DNA of 20,050 nt from Synechococcaceae cyanobacterium (GCA_947460085.1 CANHGA010000005.1:1-20050); one strand, 5' to 3'. Counted from the first letter of the stretch, positions 6,603 to 14,922 are shown. Made by a program: numbers and translations. Notes: a model not told the origin generated them from the sequence alone.

Positions 6603-8012
6603 GTGAGCGCCGGCACCCTCTACGACAAGGTCTGGGATCTGCACCAGGTCGCCGAGCTGCCCGGGGGCTCCACCCAGCTGTTCATTGGCCTCCATCTGAT
6701 CCATGAGGTCACCAGCCCCCAGGCTTTTTCAGCCCTGAAGGATTTGGGTTTGGGCGTTCGCCATCCCGAGCGCACCGTGGCGACGGTCGACCACATCGTG
6801 CCCACCACCTCCCAAGCCCGGCCATTCGCCGACCCGTTGGCCGAAGAGATGCTTGCCACCCTCGAGCGCAATTGCGCAGAGCATGGCATCAGCCTCCAGG
6901 CGATTGGCAGTGGCCGCCAGGGGATTGTCCATGTGATCGCTCCGGAGCTTGGGCTCACCCAGCCAGGCATGACGGTGGCCTGCGGGGATTCCCACACCTC
7001 AACCCATGGGGCGTTTGGGGCGATTGCCTTCGGCATTGGCACCAGCCAGGTGCGGGATGTGCTGGCCAGCCAGAGCCTGTCGATGGGCAAGCTCAAGGTG
7101 CGCCGCATCTGGGTGGACGGCCAGTTGCAGCCTGGGGTCTATGCCAAGGATTTGGTTCTGCACATCATTCGCACCCTGGGGGTGAAAGGGGGTGTGGGCT
7201 ACGCCTATGAATTTGCGGGTCCCGCGATTGAAGCGCTGTCGATGGAGGAGCGGATGACCCTCTGCAACATGGCGATTGAGGGTGGAGCCCGCTGCGGTTA
7301 CGTCAACCCCGATGCCACGACCTTTGCCTATCTGCACGGACGCCCCTACGCCCCGGCTGGGGACGCCTGGGATCGGGCGGTGGCCTGGTGGACCAGCCTG
7401 GCCAGCGGCGATCAGGCCTTGTTTGACGATGAGGTGCGCTTCGATGCTGCGTCCATTGCCCCGACGGTGACCTGGGGGATTACGCCAGGTCAGGGCATCG
7501 GTGTGGATGAGAGCGTGCCCACCCTCGAGCAGACCGATCCCGATGAGCGGCCCCTGGCTGAAGAGGCCTACCGCTACATGGATCTGCAACCCGGCTCCCC
7601 GATCGCGGGGGTGGCAGTGGATGTGTGCTTTATCGGCAGCTGTACCAATGGCCGCCTGAGCGATTTACAGGCTGCCGCCGCGGTGGCCAAGGGGCGCCAC
7701 GTGGCCCCAGGCATCAAGGCCTTTGTGGTGCCGGGCTCTGAGCAGGTGGCAGCGGCCGCAGAAGCCGAGGGGCTCGATGCTGTGTTCCGTGAGGCTGGCT
7801 TTGAGTGGCGCGAGCCAGGGTGTTCGATGTGTCTGGCCATGAACCCTGACCGGCTCGAGGGCCGTCAAATCAGTGCGAGCTCGAGCAATCGCAATTTCAA
7901 GGGGCGCCAGGGATCGGCTACGGGCCGCACCTTGTTGATGAGCCCGGCGATGGTGGCGGCCGCGGCAATTCACGGCAAGGTGAGTGATGTGCGAGCCCTA
8001 TTGCAGAGCTAA
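6603..8012 (+). CDS. leuC: 3-isopropylmalate dehydratase large subunit
   Basis: The product is 469 aa, normal for LeuC, the aconitase-fold subunit that with LeuD isomerises 2-isopropylmalate to 3-isopropylmalate in leucine synthesis. The [4Fe-4S] ligands are C347 (GSCTNGR), C407 and C410 (PGCSMCLAMNP), exactly the numbering of E. coli LeuC when the GTG at 6603 is the start. That fixes the start better than the TTG at 6588, which would add five residues. Other hallmarks are TLYDKVWDLH at the N-terminus, VDHIVPT, ACGDSHTSTHGAFGAIAFGIGTSQ and SSNRNFKGRQG near the C-terminus. It lies 50 bp after cinA and 83 bp before leuD; the spacer to leuD contains a long hairpin. No [4Fe-4S] ligand or substrate-loop motif appears to be missing. 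Confidence 0.97.
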   Translation: MSAGTLYDKVWDLHQVAELPGGSTQLFIGLHLIHEVTSPQAFSALKDLGLGVRHPERTVATVDHIVPTTSQARPFADPLAEEMLATLERNCAEHGISLQAIGSGRQGIVHVIAPELGLTQPGMTVACGDSHTSTHGAFGAIAFGIGTSQVRDVLASQSLSMGKLKVRRIWVDGQLQPGVYAKDLVLHIIRTLGVKGGVGYAYEFAGPAIEALSMEERMTLCNMAIEGGARCGYVNPDATTFAYLHGRPYAPAGDAWDRAVAWWTSLASGDQALFDDEVRFDAASIAPTVTWGITPGQGIGVDESVPTLEQTDPDERPLAEEAYRYMDLQPGSPIAGVAVDVCFIGSCTNGRLSDLQAAAAVAKGRHVAPGIKAFVVPGSEQVAAAAEAEGLDAVFREAGFEWREPGCSMCLAMNPDRLEGRQISASSSNRNFKGRQGSATGRTLLMSPAMVAAAAIHGKVSDVRALLQS

Positions 8013-8020
8013 GTACAGGC

Positions 8021-8060
8021 CTGTTGCGGGCCAGACATCTTGTGCTGGCCTTGGCAACAG
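8021..8060 (+). promoter_or_regulatory. Strong intercistronic stem-loop between leuC and leuD
   Basis: CTGTTGC (8021-8027) pairs with GCAACAG (8054-8060), and after a small 1x3 internal loop GGCCAG (8029-8034) pairs with CTGGCC (8045-8050). An inner ACA/TGT pairing (8035-8037/8041-8043) can extend it. There is no T run after the hairpin, so it is not a standard terminator; attenuation or an RNA-stability or processing element are possible roles. Confidence 0.6.
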
Positions 8061-8095
8061 CAAAATCCCATTCTTTGACGTCTTTGATTCTCCAG

Positions 8096-8710
8096 ATGAC
8101 TGCTCCTTCCTTCCCTTTCGGCATCATTCCCCAGGTGGAGGGTCGGGCCGTAGTGCTAACCGGCGATGATATTGATACGGATCGGATTATTCCTGCCCGC
8201 TTTTTGAAGTGCGTCACCTTTGAGGGGCTGGGCACCCAGGCTTTTGCCGATGATCGCGCTGAGCTCCAGGGGAGGCACCCCTTCGATCTAGAGACCTATC
8301 AGGGGGCGAGCATCCTGGTTGTCAATCGCAATTTTGGCTGTGGTTCCAGCCGCGAACATGCCCCCCAGGCCCTGATGCGCTGGGGGATTCGGGCGGTGGT
8401 TGGTGAGAGCTTTGCCGAAATCTTCTATGGAAATTGCCTGGCCTTGGGCATTCCCTGCTTTACCGCCAGCCATGACCAAGTGCTTGCTTTGCAGGCGGCA
8501 ATCCAGGCTGATCCGGCTCAAACAATCCGCTTGGATCTGGATGGCCTTCAGGCCTCGACGGCGGCTGGCCTGTCCTGGTCATTGGCGTTGGCATCGGGTC
8601 CACGCCAAATGCTGCGAACGGGCCAATGGGATGCCACATCCCAGTTGCTCGCCAATGATGGGGCATTGCAAACAACGGCAACGCAACTGCCCTATGTATC
8701 TGGGTTTTGA
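8096..8710 (+). CDS. leuD: 3-isopropylmalate dehydratase small subunit
   Basis: The product is 204 aa, the usual LeuD length. It provides the aconitase swivel domain that completes the LeuCD enzyme. Conserved blocks are VVLTGDDIDTDRIIPARFLK near residues 18-38, ILVVNRNFGCGSSREHAPQAL in the middle, and FAEIFYGNCLALGIP. The ATG at 8096 gives MTAPSFPFGIIPQVEGRA; an upstream in-frame ATG at 8024 would add 24 residues translated from the hairpin sequence and is unlikely. leuD follows leuC by 83 bp, an unusually long gap for two subunits of one enzyme in such a compact genome. It converges with the OstA-like gene, 54 bp away. Confidence 0.96.
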   Translation: MTAPSFPFGIIPQVEGRAVVLTGDDIDTDRIIPARFLKCVTFEGLGTQAFADDRAELQGRHPFDLETYQGASILVVNRNFGCGSSREHAPQALMRWGIRAVVGESFAEIFYGNCLALGIPCFTASHDQVLALQAAIQADPAQTIRLDLDGLQASTAAGLSWSLALASGPRQMLRTGQWDATSQLLANDGALQTTATQLPYVSGF

Positions 8711-8724
8711 TTGAGTTTTCCGGC

Positions 8725-8747
8725 CTATTCTGGTTCGGATTGAATAG
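8725..8747. terminator. Weak inverted repeat between convergent leuD and OstA-like gene
   Basis: CTATTC (8725-8730) and GAATAG (8742-8747) can pair across an 11-nt loop in the 54-bp convergent gap. There is no GC-rich stem or T run, so this is only a candidate bidirectional terminator. Confidence 0.25.
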
Positions 8748-8764
8748 TTCTGGTTTACACCTGT

Positions 8765-11470
8765 CTAGATTGGATTGCGGCGAATTGGCATGGATGATGT
8801 TGCGGTTGTTGGCATGAAGGGCGCGCCGCTGCCATCAAAGTTGAAATCGTTGAGCTTGATCCTGATTCCACCAATCCCATCGTAGGGGCTGTAGTAGATG
8901 CCGAACTCGTAGGAGCGGCGCTGAAGTTTTACCTCAAGGTAGGAGTAGGAGGCTTCTCCGTTATAGATTGAGTTGGGATCGATGTTATAGGTTGCCCCCG
9001 CTTCAAGTACGAGGGGGCCATAAATTTGTTGTGCCACGCTAAAGGAAGCGGTGCGAAGGTCGACTGCCCGATCAAAGCTAAAGGGGCTTAATCCCTTGTT
9101 GAAGGTGCCGGCGATTGAGGCGGCAATGCGGGTGTAGTCAAAGAAGGGCTTGTCAAAGTGCCCCAGCGTTAAGGTGGGTCCCCCGAAAAGAGTGAGGGTG
9201 TTTTGGTTGCCACCGTCTCCATAGTTGGCAAGATTTCCGGAAGCGCCAAAATCCAGTCGCAGACCTGGAATGACATAGCTGGGTGAGTAGCGAAGCCCGC
9301 TGATGGGGTCTGCGGCACTGGCAATTGACTGGCCTTCCCAGAGGGCGAAGGAGGAGCCTGCAGAGATGTTCAGGGTTGAGCGCCAAAGATTGCCAAGGGT
9401 GCCCGTGCTGAAAAGATTCGACTGGTAATTGCCTGAGCGTAGTTGCCAATTTAAGCTAATCGGATTGAAGAAGCTTTTTGATTGGACGGGGTTGGGCAGG
9501 CTGCTGCTGTTTGGACAGCTGCTGTTTGGACTGCTGCTGTTTGAACTGCTGTTGTTTGGGCTGTAAGAGGCGTTGTCTGGATTTTCACTATTGGATTGGT
9601 TTTTTGTTTTTGCTTTTTGATTTCGAGAGTAATTGGTCTGAATATTAAAGCTGCCGCCGATATCGGCGCCATAGGCATAAATCACGTTCTGGAGCCCCAG
9701 GCTGCCGTTGTAGGAGCGTTCCCGGTAGGTGCCAAAAGCGCCCGCTGTTGCGCTGCTGTGGCCTGGGAGTTGGATGGGGGTTGACAGTCGCGTTGTGTTG
9801 CGAGTTCCGGAGCTCAGGTGCTCGGGATTCAGGGTGGCTAGGCTCAGATCTGAAGACAGATTGAAGCGATTGATTGGCACTTGCAGTTTGGCTAGGAGGC
9901 CAAAGGCATCTGCCGCTGTGATCGGTTGGGTGACGTTGCCGCTGTCAAGACTTGCCCCTGGGGCAATAAAGCTACTGCTTTCGCCATTAATAGCGCGCTC
10001 AATTAGTAATTGGGGCTGGAGACTTAGGCTCCCGCCTTGGCCAATTTTAATCGGCTTCATATTGTAGCCGATGTAGAAGCCGTCCCTGTCTAGGTTGTCG
10101 AATCCAAAGGCGAATGCTGATTTTTCCTGGCCCAGGGTTTGGCTGAAAATGGCTGGCAGAGAATATTTGTTTTCTAGGATGATGTTGCCACTGCGAGACC
10201 AGATCTTGGTTGTACCATCGGAGGATTGGGCTGCCGTCACGTTGCGGGCAATGGTCCAGGAGTTTGCCGGGGTAAAGGGGTCATTGGTGAAGGCCAGTTG
10301 CCTGGCGCTCCAGAGATTTTTTTGGATTTTTATGGCTGTAGCTTGGAAGCGAATTTTACTTATTACCCCACCAGTTTTTTTGTATTTTGGTGCGGCAAGT
10401 TGGCCCTGCCCTGCGGTATTTGCGGGCGCTGTGTAGCCGATCAGGCCCAGTAGATTGATTGAAATGCCGGTGCTCCAGCTTTGCTGGTAGCTCACATTTT
10501 TAACCCGTTGATCAATCGCCATGGGGCTGGGCGACTTGCTAGCGGTTGTCTTGCTGCCTAAATCGGTTGGTGTTGCGAAGCTGGGATCTCCCTTGTAGTA
10601 GTTCGGTTGAAAGACCACGCTTTCGAGCGCTTCCATCAGTCGCTTGGGTTTGGCTGTGGCGTTCGTTCCTTCAGCTCCTAGGCAGCTATCGGGGGCCGCC
10701 ATCGTTGGCAGCATGGTTTTGCCAGGGGGCAGGATGCTGATGGCGCTGCGATTGGCACTGGCCGTCAACTGGGGACAGGCAAAGGATGGGGGCAGCTCGG
10801 CTTGTGTAGGAGGGTTTGCTTCGGCAGCAGAAGGACTTTTGGTTGTTGGAAGGGCTGTGTCGCGTTTCAGGGTGTCTTGATCGATGACCCCATAGACATC
10901 TTCGAGTTCGCCCGTGCCTTCCCAGTTGCTATAGCGAATGCTGCTGGCTTGCAGGTATTGGTCGCCTTTTTTGAGACGTACTTTTCCGCTGGCATAGAAG
11001 CTGCGGCTGCGTTCGGCAACTTCGATGCGATCGGCTAGCAGGATCCAGCCGTTGAAGCGAACCTTGACGTTGCCTTTGGCGACATAACGTCCCAAAGGCG
11101 AGTCGTAACCCTGGTGGTCTGCTTCGATAATCGCAAAGGTGTCCGCGAGCTTTGGCTCGCTTGGCTTGGGCTTTGGGCTGATGCCCTTGAGCGCACTCCC
11201 AGGGCCAGGATTGTTGCTACCGCTTTGAAGGGTTGAGCTTGCGCTCTGTTGCCCAGGCGCAGCAGCTGGAGCCCCAAGCGCTAGGGCCTGGGGCTGGAGG
11301 ATGGCTAACGAACAGGCTGCTAATGAGAGCTTGTTAGCTTGAAAAATCCGTCTGACATTCAGACGTTCTTTGAGACCGTGCGTTCCAACGCGTTTGGGGC
11401 TTTCCCCATCGCGAGAAGGGCTGGAATTAGCACGATTGAGGGATTCAGCGGCAGCGCTGGGGCCTTGCAC
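8765..11470 (-). CDS. OstA/LptD-like outer-membrane protein (DUF3769 type)
   Basis: The 901-aa product looks like the cyanobacterial counterpart of LptD, the outer-membrane barrel that inserts LPS. A basic N-terminus is followed by a hydrophobic segment (about 47-66, KLSLAACSLAILQPQALALG) consistent with an export signal. An OstA/LptA-like domain lies at about 112-195, including SPLGRYVAKGNVKVRFNGW and DRIEVAERSRSFYASGKVRL. From about 280 to the C-terminus the protein alternates short hydrophobic strands with Asn/Ser/Gly-rich loops, as in the DUF3769 barrel; it includes DRDGFYIGYNMKPI and ends near YYSPYDGIGGIRIKLNDF. An Asn/Ser-rich tandem repeat occupies about residues 636-658. GTG at 11470 is the first start after an in-frame stop, giving an odd 45-residue extension before the signal. 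Base composition is clearly AT-richer than the neighbours. It lies 72 bp downstream of psbI on the same strand. Confidence 0.8.
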   Translation of the reverse strand: MQGPSAAAESLNRANSSPSRDGESPKRVGTHGLKERLNVRRIFQANKLSLAACSLAILQPQALALGAPAAAPGQQSASSTLQSGSNNPGPGSALKGISPKPKPSEPKLADTFAIIEADHQGYDSPLGRYVAKGNVKVRFNGWILLADRIEVAERSRSFYASGKVRLKKGDQYLQASSIRYSNWEGTGELEDVYGVIDQDTLKRDTALPTTKSPSAAEANPPTQAELPPSFACPQLTASANRSAISILPPGKTMLPTMAAPDSCLGAEGTNATAKPKRLMEALESVVFQPNYYKGDPSFATPTDLGSKTTASKSPSPMAIDQRVKNVSYQQSWSTGISINLLGLIGYTAPANTAGQGQLAAPKYKKTGGVISKIRFQATAIKIQKNLWSARQLAFTNDPFTPANSWTIARNVTAAQSSDGTTKIWSRSGNIILENKYSLPAIFSQTLGQEKSAFAFGFDNLDRDGFYIGYNMKPIKIGQGGSLSLQPQLLIERAINGESSSFIAPGASLDSGNVTQPITAADAFGLLAKLQVPINRFNLSSDLSLATLNPEHLSSGTRNTTRLSTPIQLPGHSSATAGAFGTYRERSYNGSLGLQNVIYAYGADIGGSFNIQTNYSRNQKAKTKNQSNSENPDNASYSPNNSSSNSSSPNSSCPNSSSLPNPVQSKSFFNPISLNWQLRSGNYQSNLFSTGTLGNLWRSTLNISAGSSFALWEGQSIASAADPISGLRYSPSYVIPGLRLDFGASGNLANYGDGGNQNTLTLFGGPTLTLGHFDKPFFDYTRIAASIAGTFNKGLSPFSFDRAVDLRTASFSVAQQIYGPLVLEAGATYNIDPNSIYNGEASYSYLEVKLQRRSYEFGIYYSPYDGIGGIRIKLNDFNFDGSGAPFMPTTATSSMPIRRNPI
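9500..9563 (-). repeat. Imperfect 15-bp tandem repeat encoding an Asn/Ser-rich tract
   Basis: On the plus strand the unit is CTGCTGCTGTTTGGA and near variants, about four copies, one of them 12 bp long and one starting CTGCTGTTG. In the encoded protein this gives repeats of the type NSSSP/PNSSC in a predicted loop of the OstA-like barrel. All unit lengths are multiples of three, so copy-number change keeps the frame. Confidence 0.85.
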
Positions 11471-11481
11471 GTTGAATGCCC

Positions 11482-11503
11482 ATGATCACAAGGATGTGAT
11501 CAT
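11482..11503. promoter_or_regulatory. Perfect 9-bp inverted repeat upstream of the OstA-like start
   Basis: ATGATCACA (11482-11490) and TGTGATCAT (11495-11503) form a perfect 9-bp dyad around AGGA. It begins 11 bp before the GTG start of the OstA-like gene and lies 39 bp past the psbI stop. There is no T run, so it may be an operator or an RNA stem at the psbI/OstA-like boundary rather than a terminator. Confidence 0.55.
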
Positions 11504-11542
11504 CCCACAGGGTTCAGGAACCCGCCAGGTGGGGTTGTGAGG

Positions 11543-11662
11543 TCAGTCCTCGAGATCTTTGCGGCTCGGGGTGCGGGTGGGATCACTGGCTAGAAAGCCG
11601 AAGACGAAGATGCCAATAAAGAAGAAAACGACCGAGTAAACCGAGATCTTGAGGGCGAGCAT
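11543..11662 (-). CDS. psbI: Photosystem II reaction center protein I
   Basis: This 39-aa ORF reads MLALKISVYSVVFFFIGIF at the start and ends SDPTRTPSRKDLED, essentially the PsbI consensus over its whole length. PsbI is a single-TM thylakoid subunit (TM about residues 5-23) next to D1 and CP43, needed for photosystem II assembly and stability. It starts at the ATG at 11662 and stops with TGA at 11543-11545. It is divergent from the alpha-mannosidase; the promoter should lie in 11663-11775 or inside the 5' part of that gene. It lies 72 bp upstream of the OstA-like gene on the same strand, with a perfect inverted repeat between them. The identification is secure despite the short length. Confidence 0.97.
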   Translation of the reverse strand: MLALKISVYSVVFFFIGIFVFGFLASDPTRTPSRKDLED

Positions 11663-11775
11663 GGTTCGGTCTTGGGGGAGACGGGCGGGTGACAGGGAGT
11701 GACAGGCGCCTGGTAGGGCCTGGCCGACCCCACGGCATCCGGATCATCCTATGGGGCTTGGCTTGCTATCCAACG

Positions 11776-14772
11776 ATGCCCGAGGCCCATGGCGCAGCCC
11801 AGTTGCCCCGGATTGAAACGTTTCATTCACGTTCGCTGTGGGACCTCCAGCCCCTATGGCGGTGCGAGCAGCCCAATGGCCACCTGGGGCCGGCGCGCCA
11901 GCACCCCTGGGGTGCGCGGCATCGTCCTGATTGGGATGCCCGTGGCCTGGTGATTTGGCCCCGCGGTGGCCTGTGGCGCCAGTTGCAGCTTCAGTTGATT
12001 TGTCCTGCCGACTGGCAGGCTCTGGCCGATCAAGCGGCGCGGCCCGAAGGGGGAGGGGCCATGGCCCGCCTGGCCCTGCGCTGGTGGGCGGATCAGGTCG
12101 AGCTTTGGGTGGATGGCGCCCGGGTCCACCGCGGTGATCTGTTCGACACCGCCTGCCGGTGGCGTCTACCCGCGAGCTGGTGGCGAGGTGTGCCGCTTGA
12201 GCTGGAGTTGCGGCTGCGCAGCCCCCTCCATGACGACGGAGCCCTGATCTCCAGCGCCGTGGTCCTGGAGCCCTTGGATCCAAAGGATCCCCTTGGCCTC
12301 CTGGATGAGACCAAGGCGGCACTGCAGGACTTGCGGGCTGGCTCCCCTGGGCCGGAGGGGCATTTTCATCTGCTGGGCCATGCCCATCTCGATTTGGCCT
12401 GGCTGTGGCCGGTGGCCGACACCTGGCAGGCCGCCGAGCGGACCTTTGGCTCAGCGCTGGATTTGATGGAGCGCTTCCCGGATTTCCATTTCGGCCACTC
12501 CACCCCGGCCCTCTACGCCTGGCTGGAGCTGAATCGCCCAGGGCTGTTTGCCCGCATCCAGCGGGCTGTGGCGGCGGGCCGCTTCGAGCCGATCAATGGC
12601 CCCTGGGTAGAGAGCGATTGCGTGCTGATCAGCAGTGCCTCGCTCCTGCGCCAGTTTCAAGAGGGGCAGGCCTTTAGCCGGCGCGTGTTTCCTGGACTTG
12701 AGCATCGCCTTGCCTGGTTGCCCGACACCTTTGGCTTTGGCGTTGGCTTTCCGACGATTGCCCAGGCCACGGGGGTGGATTGGTTCTGCACCCACAAGCT
12801 GTTTTGGAATGCCACCAATCCCTTCCCCCATCGCCTATTCCGCTGGCGCAGCCGCTGCGGCCGGGAGCTGAAGGCCCTGATGACCGCGCCCATTGGCACC
12901 GATGCTGATCCGGTGGCGATGGAGCGCTACCGCCTTGAGTGGACAGCCGCCTCCGGATGCCCTGAGGCCCTCTGGCTGCCAGGGGTGGGAGACCACGGCG
13001 GCGGCCCTACGGCGGAGATGTTCGAGCAGCTGCAGTTGTGGCAGGGCCAGGACGAGGCCGCCCCCCAGGTGCATGGACATCTGCGGGATTATCTGGCGCG
13101 CCTTGAGCCCCACCAGGGGCGTCTGCCGGTGTGGCGTGATGAGTTGTATCTGGAGTTGCACCGGGGCTGCGCCACGAGCAGGCCCGACCAAAAACGCCAC
13201 AACCGCACCCTGGAGCGGCTGCTTCGGGAGGCGGATCTGGCCTCGGTGCTTGCGGCCCGTTCTGCCCACCAGCCAGGAGAGGCCACGGATTGGCGGGTGC
13301 TGCTGTTTCAGCAGTTCCACGACATCCTTCCGGGCACCTCGATCCCTGAGGTGTTCGAGCAGGCCGAGCCCCAGTGGCGCCTTGCTCGCCGAAGTGCCTG
13401 TCGCCAGCGCGATCGGGCGTTACACCATTGGCTTGGCAGCCAGCCGGCCCGGGGGGAGGCTCCGCTCTGGTGGCTCTGCCAGCTCCAGCCCCTGGCGGCA
13501 TCCCGTCAGGTGCTGCGGCTGCCCGCCGGCTCCTGGACCTGGAACGGCCAGCGCCTCCCCATCCAGTCGGCCTCGGCCGGCGGTGGCTGGGTGCAGCTGC
13601 CCCCCCTGGCTGGTGTGGCGGCCCTGCCCCTAGTTCGACAGCAGTCTGTGGCTGCCGGGGCTGCCGAGCCAGCCGCGATTGATCACCCGGTGCGGCTCGA
13701 GCGCTTGTCTGGGCCAGCTGGGCCAGCTGGGGCGCTGGAGCGCTGGCGCCTTGGTAATGGTCTGGTGGCGCTTGAGCTCGGCCCCGAGGGGGTGGAGCAG
13801 CTCTGGGATGCCAACGGCGTGCCCCAGCTGGCGGCCCCCTTGGCCTGGCAGCGCTACCGCGATGCCGGTGAGTTTTGGGACGCTTGGGATCTGGCCGCTG
13901 ATTACGCCGAGCACCCCCTCGCCTGGCGTTGGGATGGGGACATCCAGTGGGCCGAGCAAGGGCCCCTCTGCACGAGCTTTGTGCGGCGGGGACGCTGCGG
14001 CTCCAGTGCGGTACGGCTCGAGGGCCGCCTGCGGGCGGCGAGCCCCTGGTTGGAGCTTGTTTTGAGCGTGGATTGGCGGGCCCGCCATGAGTTGTTGCGC
14101 TTGGAGATCCCCCTGCAGCAGCCGGCCCAGCGGTGGTCCGCTGACACCACCGGCGGTGTGATCGAGCGGCCGGCCCAGGCCATCACGCCCCGGGAGCAGG
14201 CCCGTTGGGAGGTGCCGGCGATCAGTTGGATCGCTTCGGTGCCTAGAAGCGGTGGTTTGGCGGTGCTACTCGATGGCCCCCAGGGGGTATCCGCCACGCA
14301 AGGGCGCCTTGGGGTGTCCTTGCTGCGGGCCCCCACCTGGCCGGATCCCGGCGCCGACAACGGCTGGCAGCGCCTGCGGCTGGCCTTGCTGCCCTGCACC
14401 TCCGATTGGCAGCGGGCCCAGGTGCCCCAGCAGGCCGTTCGCTTCCGGGAGCCCCTCTGGCTGCGGCCTGCCCAGCCCTTCTCTGCCCCCCAGGATTGGG
14501 GCGAGGCCGTTGCGGCGCTACCTCCCCTGGGCGATGGCTTGCTGCTGCTGGCCCTCCGGCCGGACCCCAACCAGGGCGATGGGCTGATCGCCGTGCAGAA
14601 CAGCTCCCCGCTACGACGCCAGCTCCGGCTTGGCGACGGCTGGGAGGTGATTGCGGAGCTCGATGGCTTGGATCAGGCGCTCCAGGGCGACCAATCGCAG
14701 CCTCAGGACCTTCCAATCTCCTTGGAGCTCAGGCCCTGGCAGATCCGGTTTTGGAGGATCCGCAAGCGCTGA
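11776..14772 (+). CDS. Alpha-mannosidase, glycoside hydrolase family 38
   Basis: The 998-aa product has the GH38 layout: an N-terminal beta domain (about 60-165), the catalytic domain (about 195-440), a helical middle domain and a long C-terminal beta region. Zinc and catalytic residues are in place: GHAHLDLAWLWP supplies H204 and D206, WLPDTFGFG supplies the nucleophile D317, and QQFHDILPGTSIPEVF supplies H515. The THKLFWNATNPFPH segment resembles the class of cytosolic and bacterial mannosidases (yeast Ams1, MngB). No signal peptide is seen, so it is probably cytoplasmic and acts on mannosyl oligosaccharides or glycosylglycerate-type compounds; the substrate is unknown. The ATG at 11776 leaves room for the psbI promoter; a GTG at 11689 would add 29 residues and is the alternative. 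The stop directly abuts the psbN stop. Confidence 0.9.
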   Translation: MPEAHGAAQLPRIETFHSRSLWDLQPLWRCEQPNGHLGPARQHPWGARHRPDWDARGLVIWPRGGLWRQLQLQLICPADWQALADQAARPEGGGAMARLALRWWADQVELWVDGARVHRGDLFDTACRWRLPASWWRGVPLELELRLRSPLHDDGALISSAVVLEPLDPKDPLGLLDETKAALQDLRAGSPGPEGHFHLLGHAHLDLAWLWPVADTWQAAERTFGSALDLMERFPDFHFGHSTPALYAWLELNRPGLFARIQRAVAAGRFEPINGPWVESDCVLISSASLLRQFQEGQAFSRRVFPGLEHRLAWLPDTFGFGVGFPTIAQATGVDWFCTHKLFWNATNPFPHRLFRWRSRCGRELKALMTAPIGTDADPVAMERYRLEWTAASGCPEALWLPGVGDHGGGPTAEMFEQLQLWQGQDEAAPQVHGHLRDYLARLEPHQGRLPVWRDELYLELHRGCATSRPDQKRHNRTLERLLREADLASVLAARSAHQPGEATDWRVLLFQQFHDILPGTSIPEVFEQAEPQWRLARRSACRQRDRALHHWLGSQPARGEAPLWWLCQLQPLAASRQVLRLPAGSWTWNGQRLPIQSASAGGGWVQLPPLAGVAALPLVRQQSVAAGAAEPAAIDHPVRLERLSGPAGPAGALERWRLGNGLVALELGPEGVEQLWDANGVPQLAAPLAWQRYRDAGEFWDAWDLAADYAEHPLAWRWDGDIQWAEQGPLCTSFVRRGRCGSSAVRLEGRLRAASPWLELVLSVDWRARHELLRLEIPLQQPAQRWSADTTGGVIERPAQAITPREQARWEVPAISWIASVPRSGGLAVLLDGPQGVSATQGRLGVSLLRAPTWPDPGADNGWQRLRLALLPCTSDWQRAQVPQQAVRFREPLWLRPAQPFSAPQDWGEAVAALPPLGDGLLLLALRPDPNQGDGLIAVQNSSPLRRQLRLGDGWEVIAELDGLDQALQGDQSQPQDLPISLELRPWQIRFWRIRKR

Positions 14773-14922
14773 CTAGTCCTCGTGGTCGTCGAAGGGATCG
14801 CTCAGGGCTTTGGAGGGTGGCCCAAAGGCCTGATACACGCCAAAACCTGTGAGGGCCAGCAAGACCGCCAGTACGGCAAGGGCAATCGATAGGGCGGGCG
14901 AGCTGGTGGAGCTGGGATCCAT
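14773..14922 (-). CDS. psbN: PsbN, photosystem II assembly factor
   Basis: This 49-aa ORF reads MDPSSTSSPALSIALAVLAV, then LLALTGFGVYQAFGPPSKAL, and ends SDPFDDHED, an unmistakable PsbN sequence. PsbN is a single-TM thylakoid protein (TM about residues 11-30) that is not a stable photosystem II subunit but assists assembly or repair (shown in plants). As in many cyanobacteria and chloroplasts, it lies on the strand opposite psbH, here with 109 bp between the starts. Its TAG sits at 14773-14775, immediately next to the last base of the mannosidase stop, so the two convergent genes have no spacer. Confidence 0.97.
   Translation of the reverse strand: MDPSSTSSPALSIALAVLAVLLALTGFGVYQAFGPPSKALSDPFDDHED

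Noticed and set aside
11482..11503. CRP-type operator
   Set aside because: The half-sites are in the order TCACA...TGTGA, the reverse of the CRP arrangement TGTGA...TCACA.
13902..14716. Long minus-strand frames inside the mannosidase
   Set aside because: Arg/Pro/Ala-rich translations with no motif, antisense to an intact GH38 gene.
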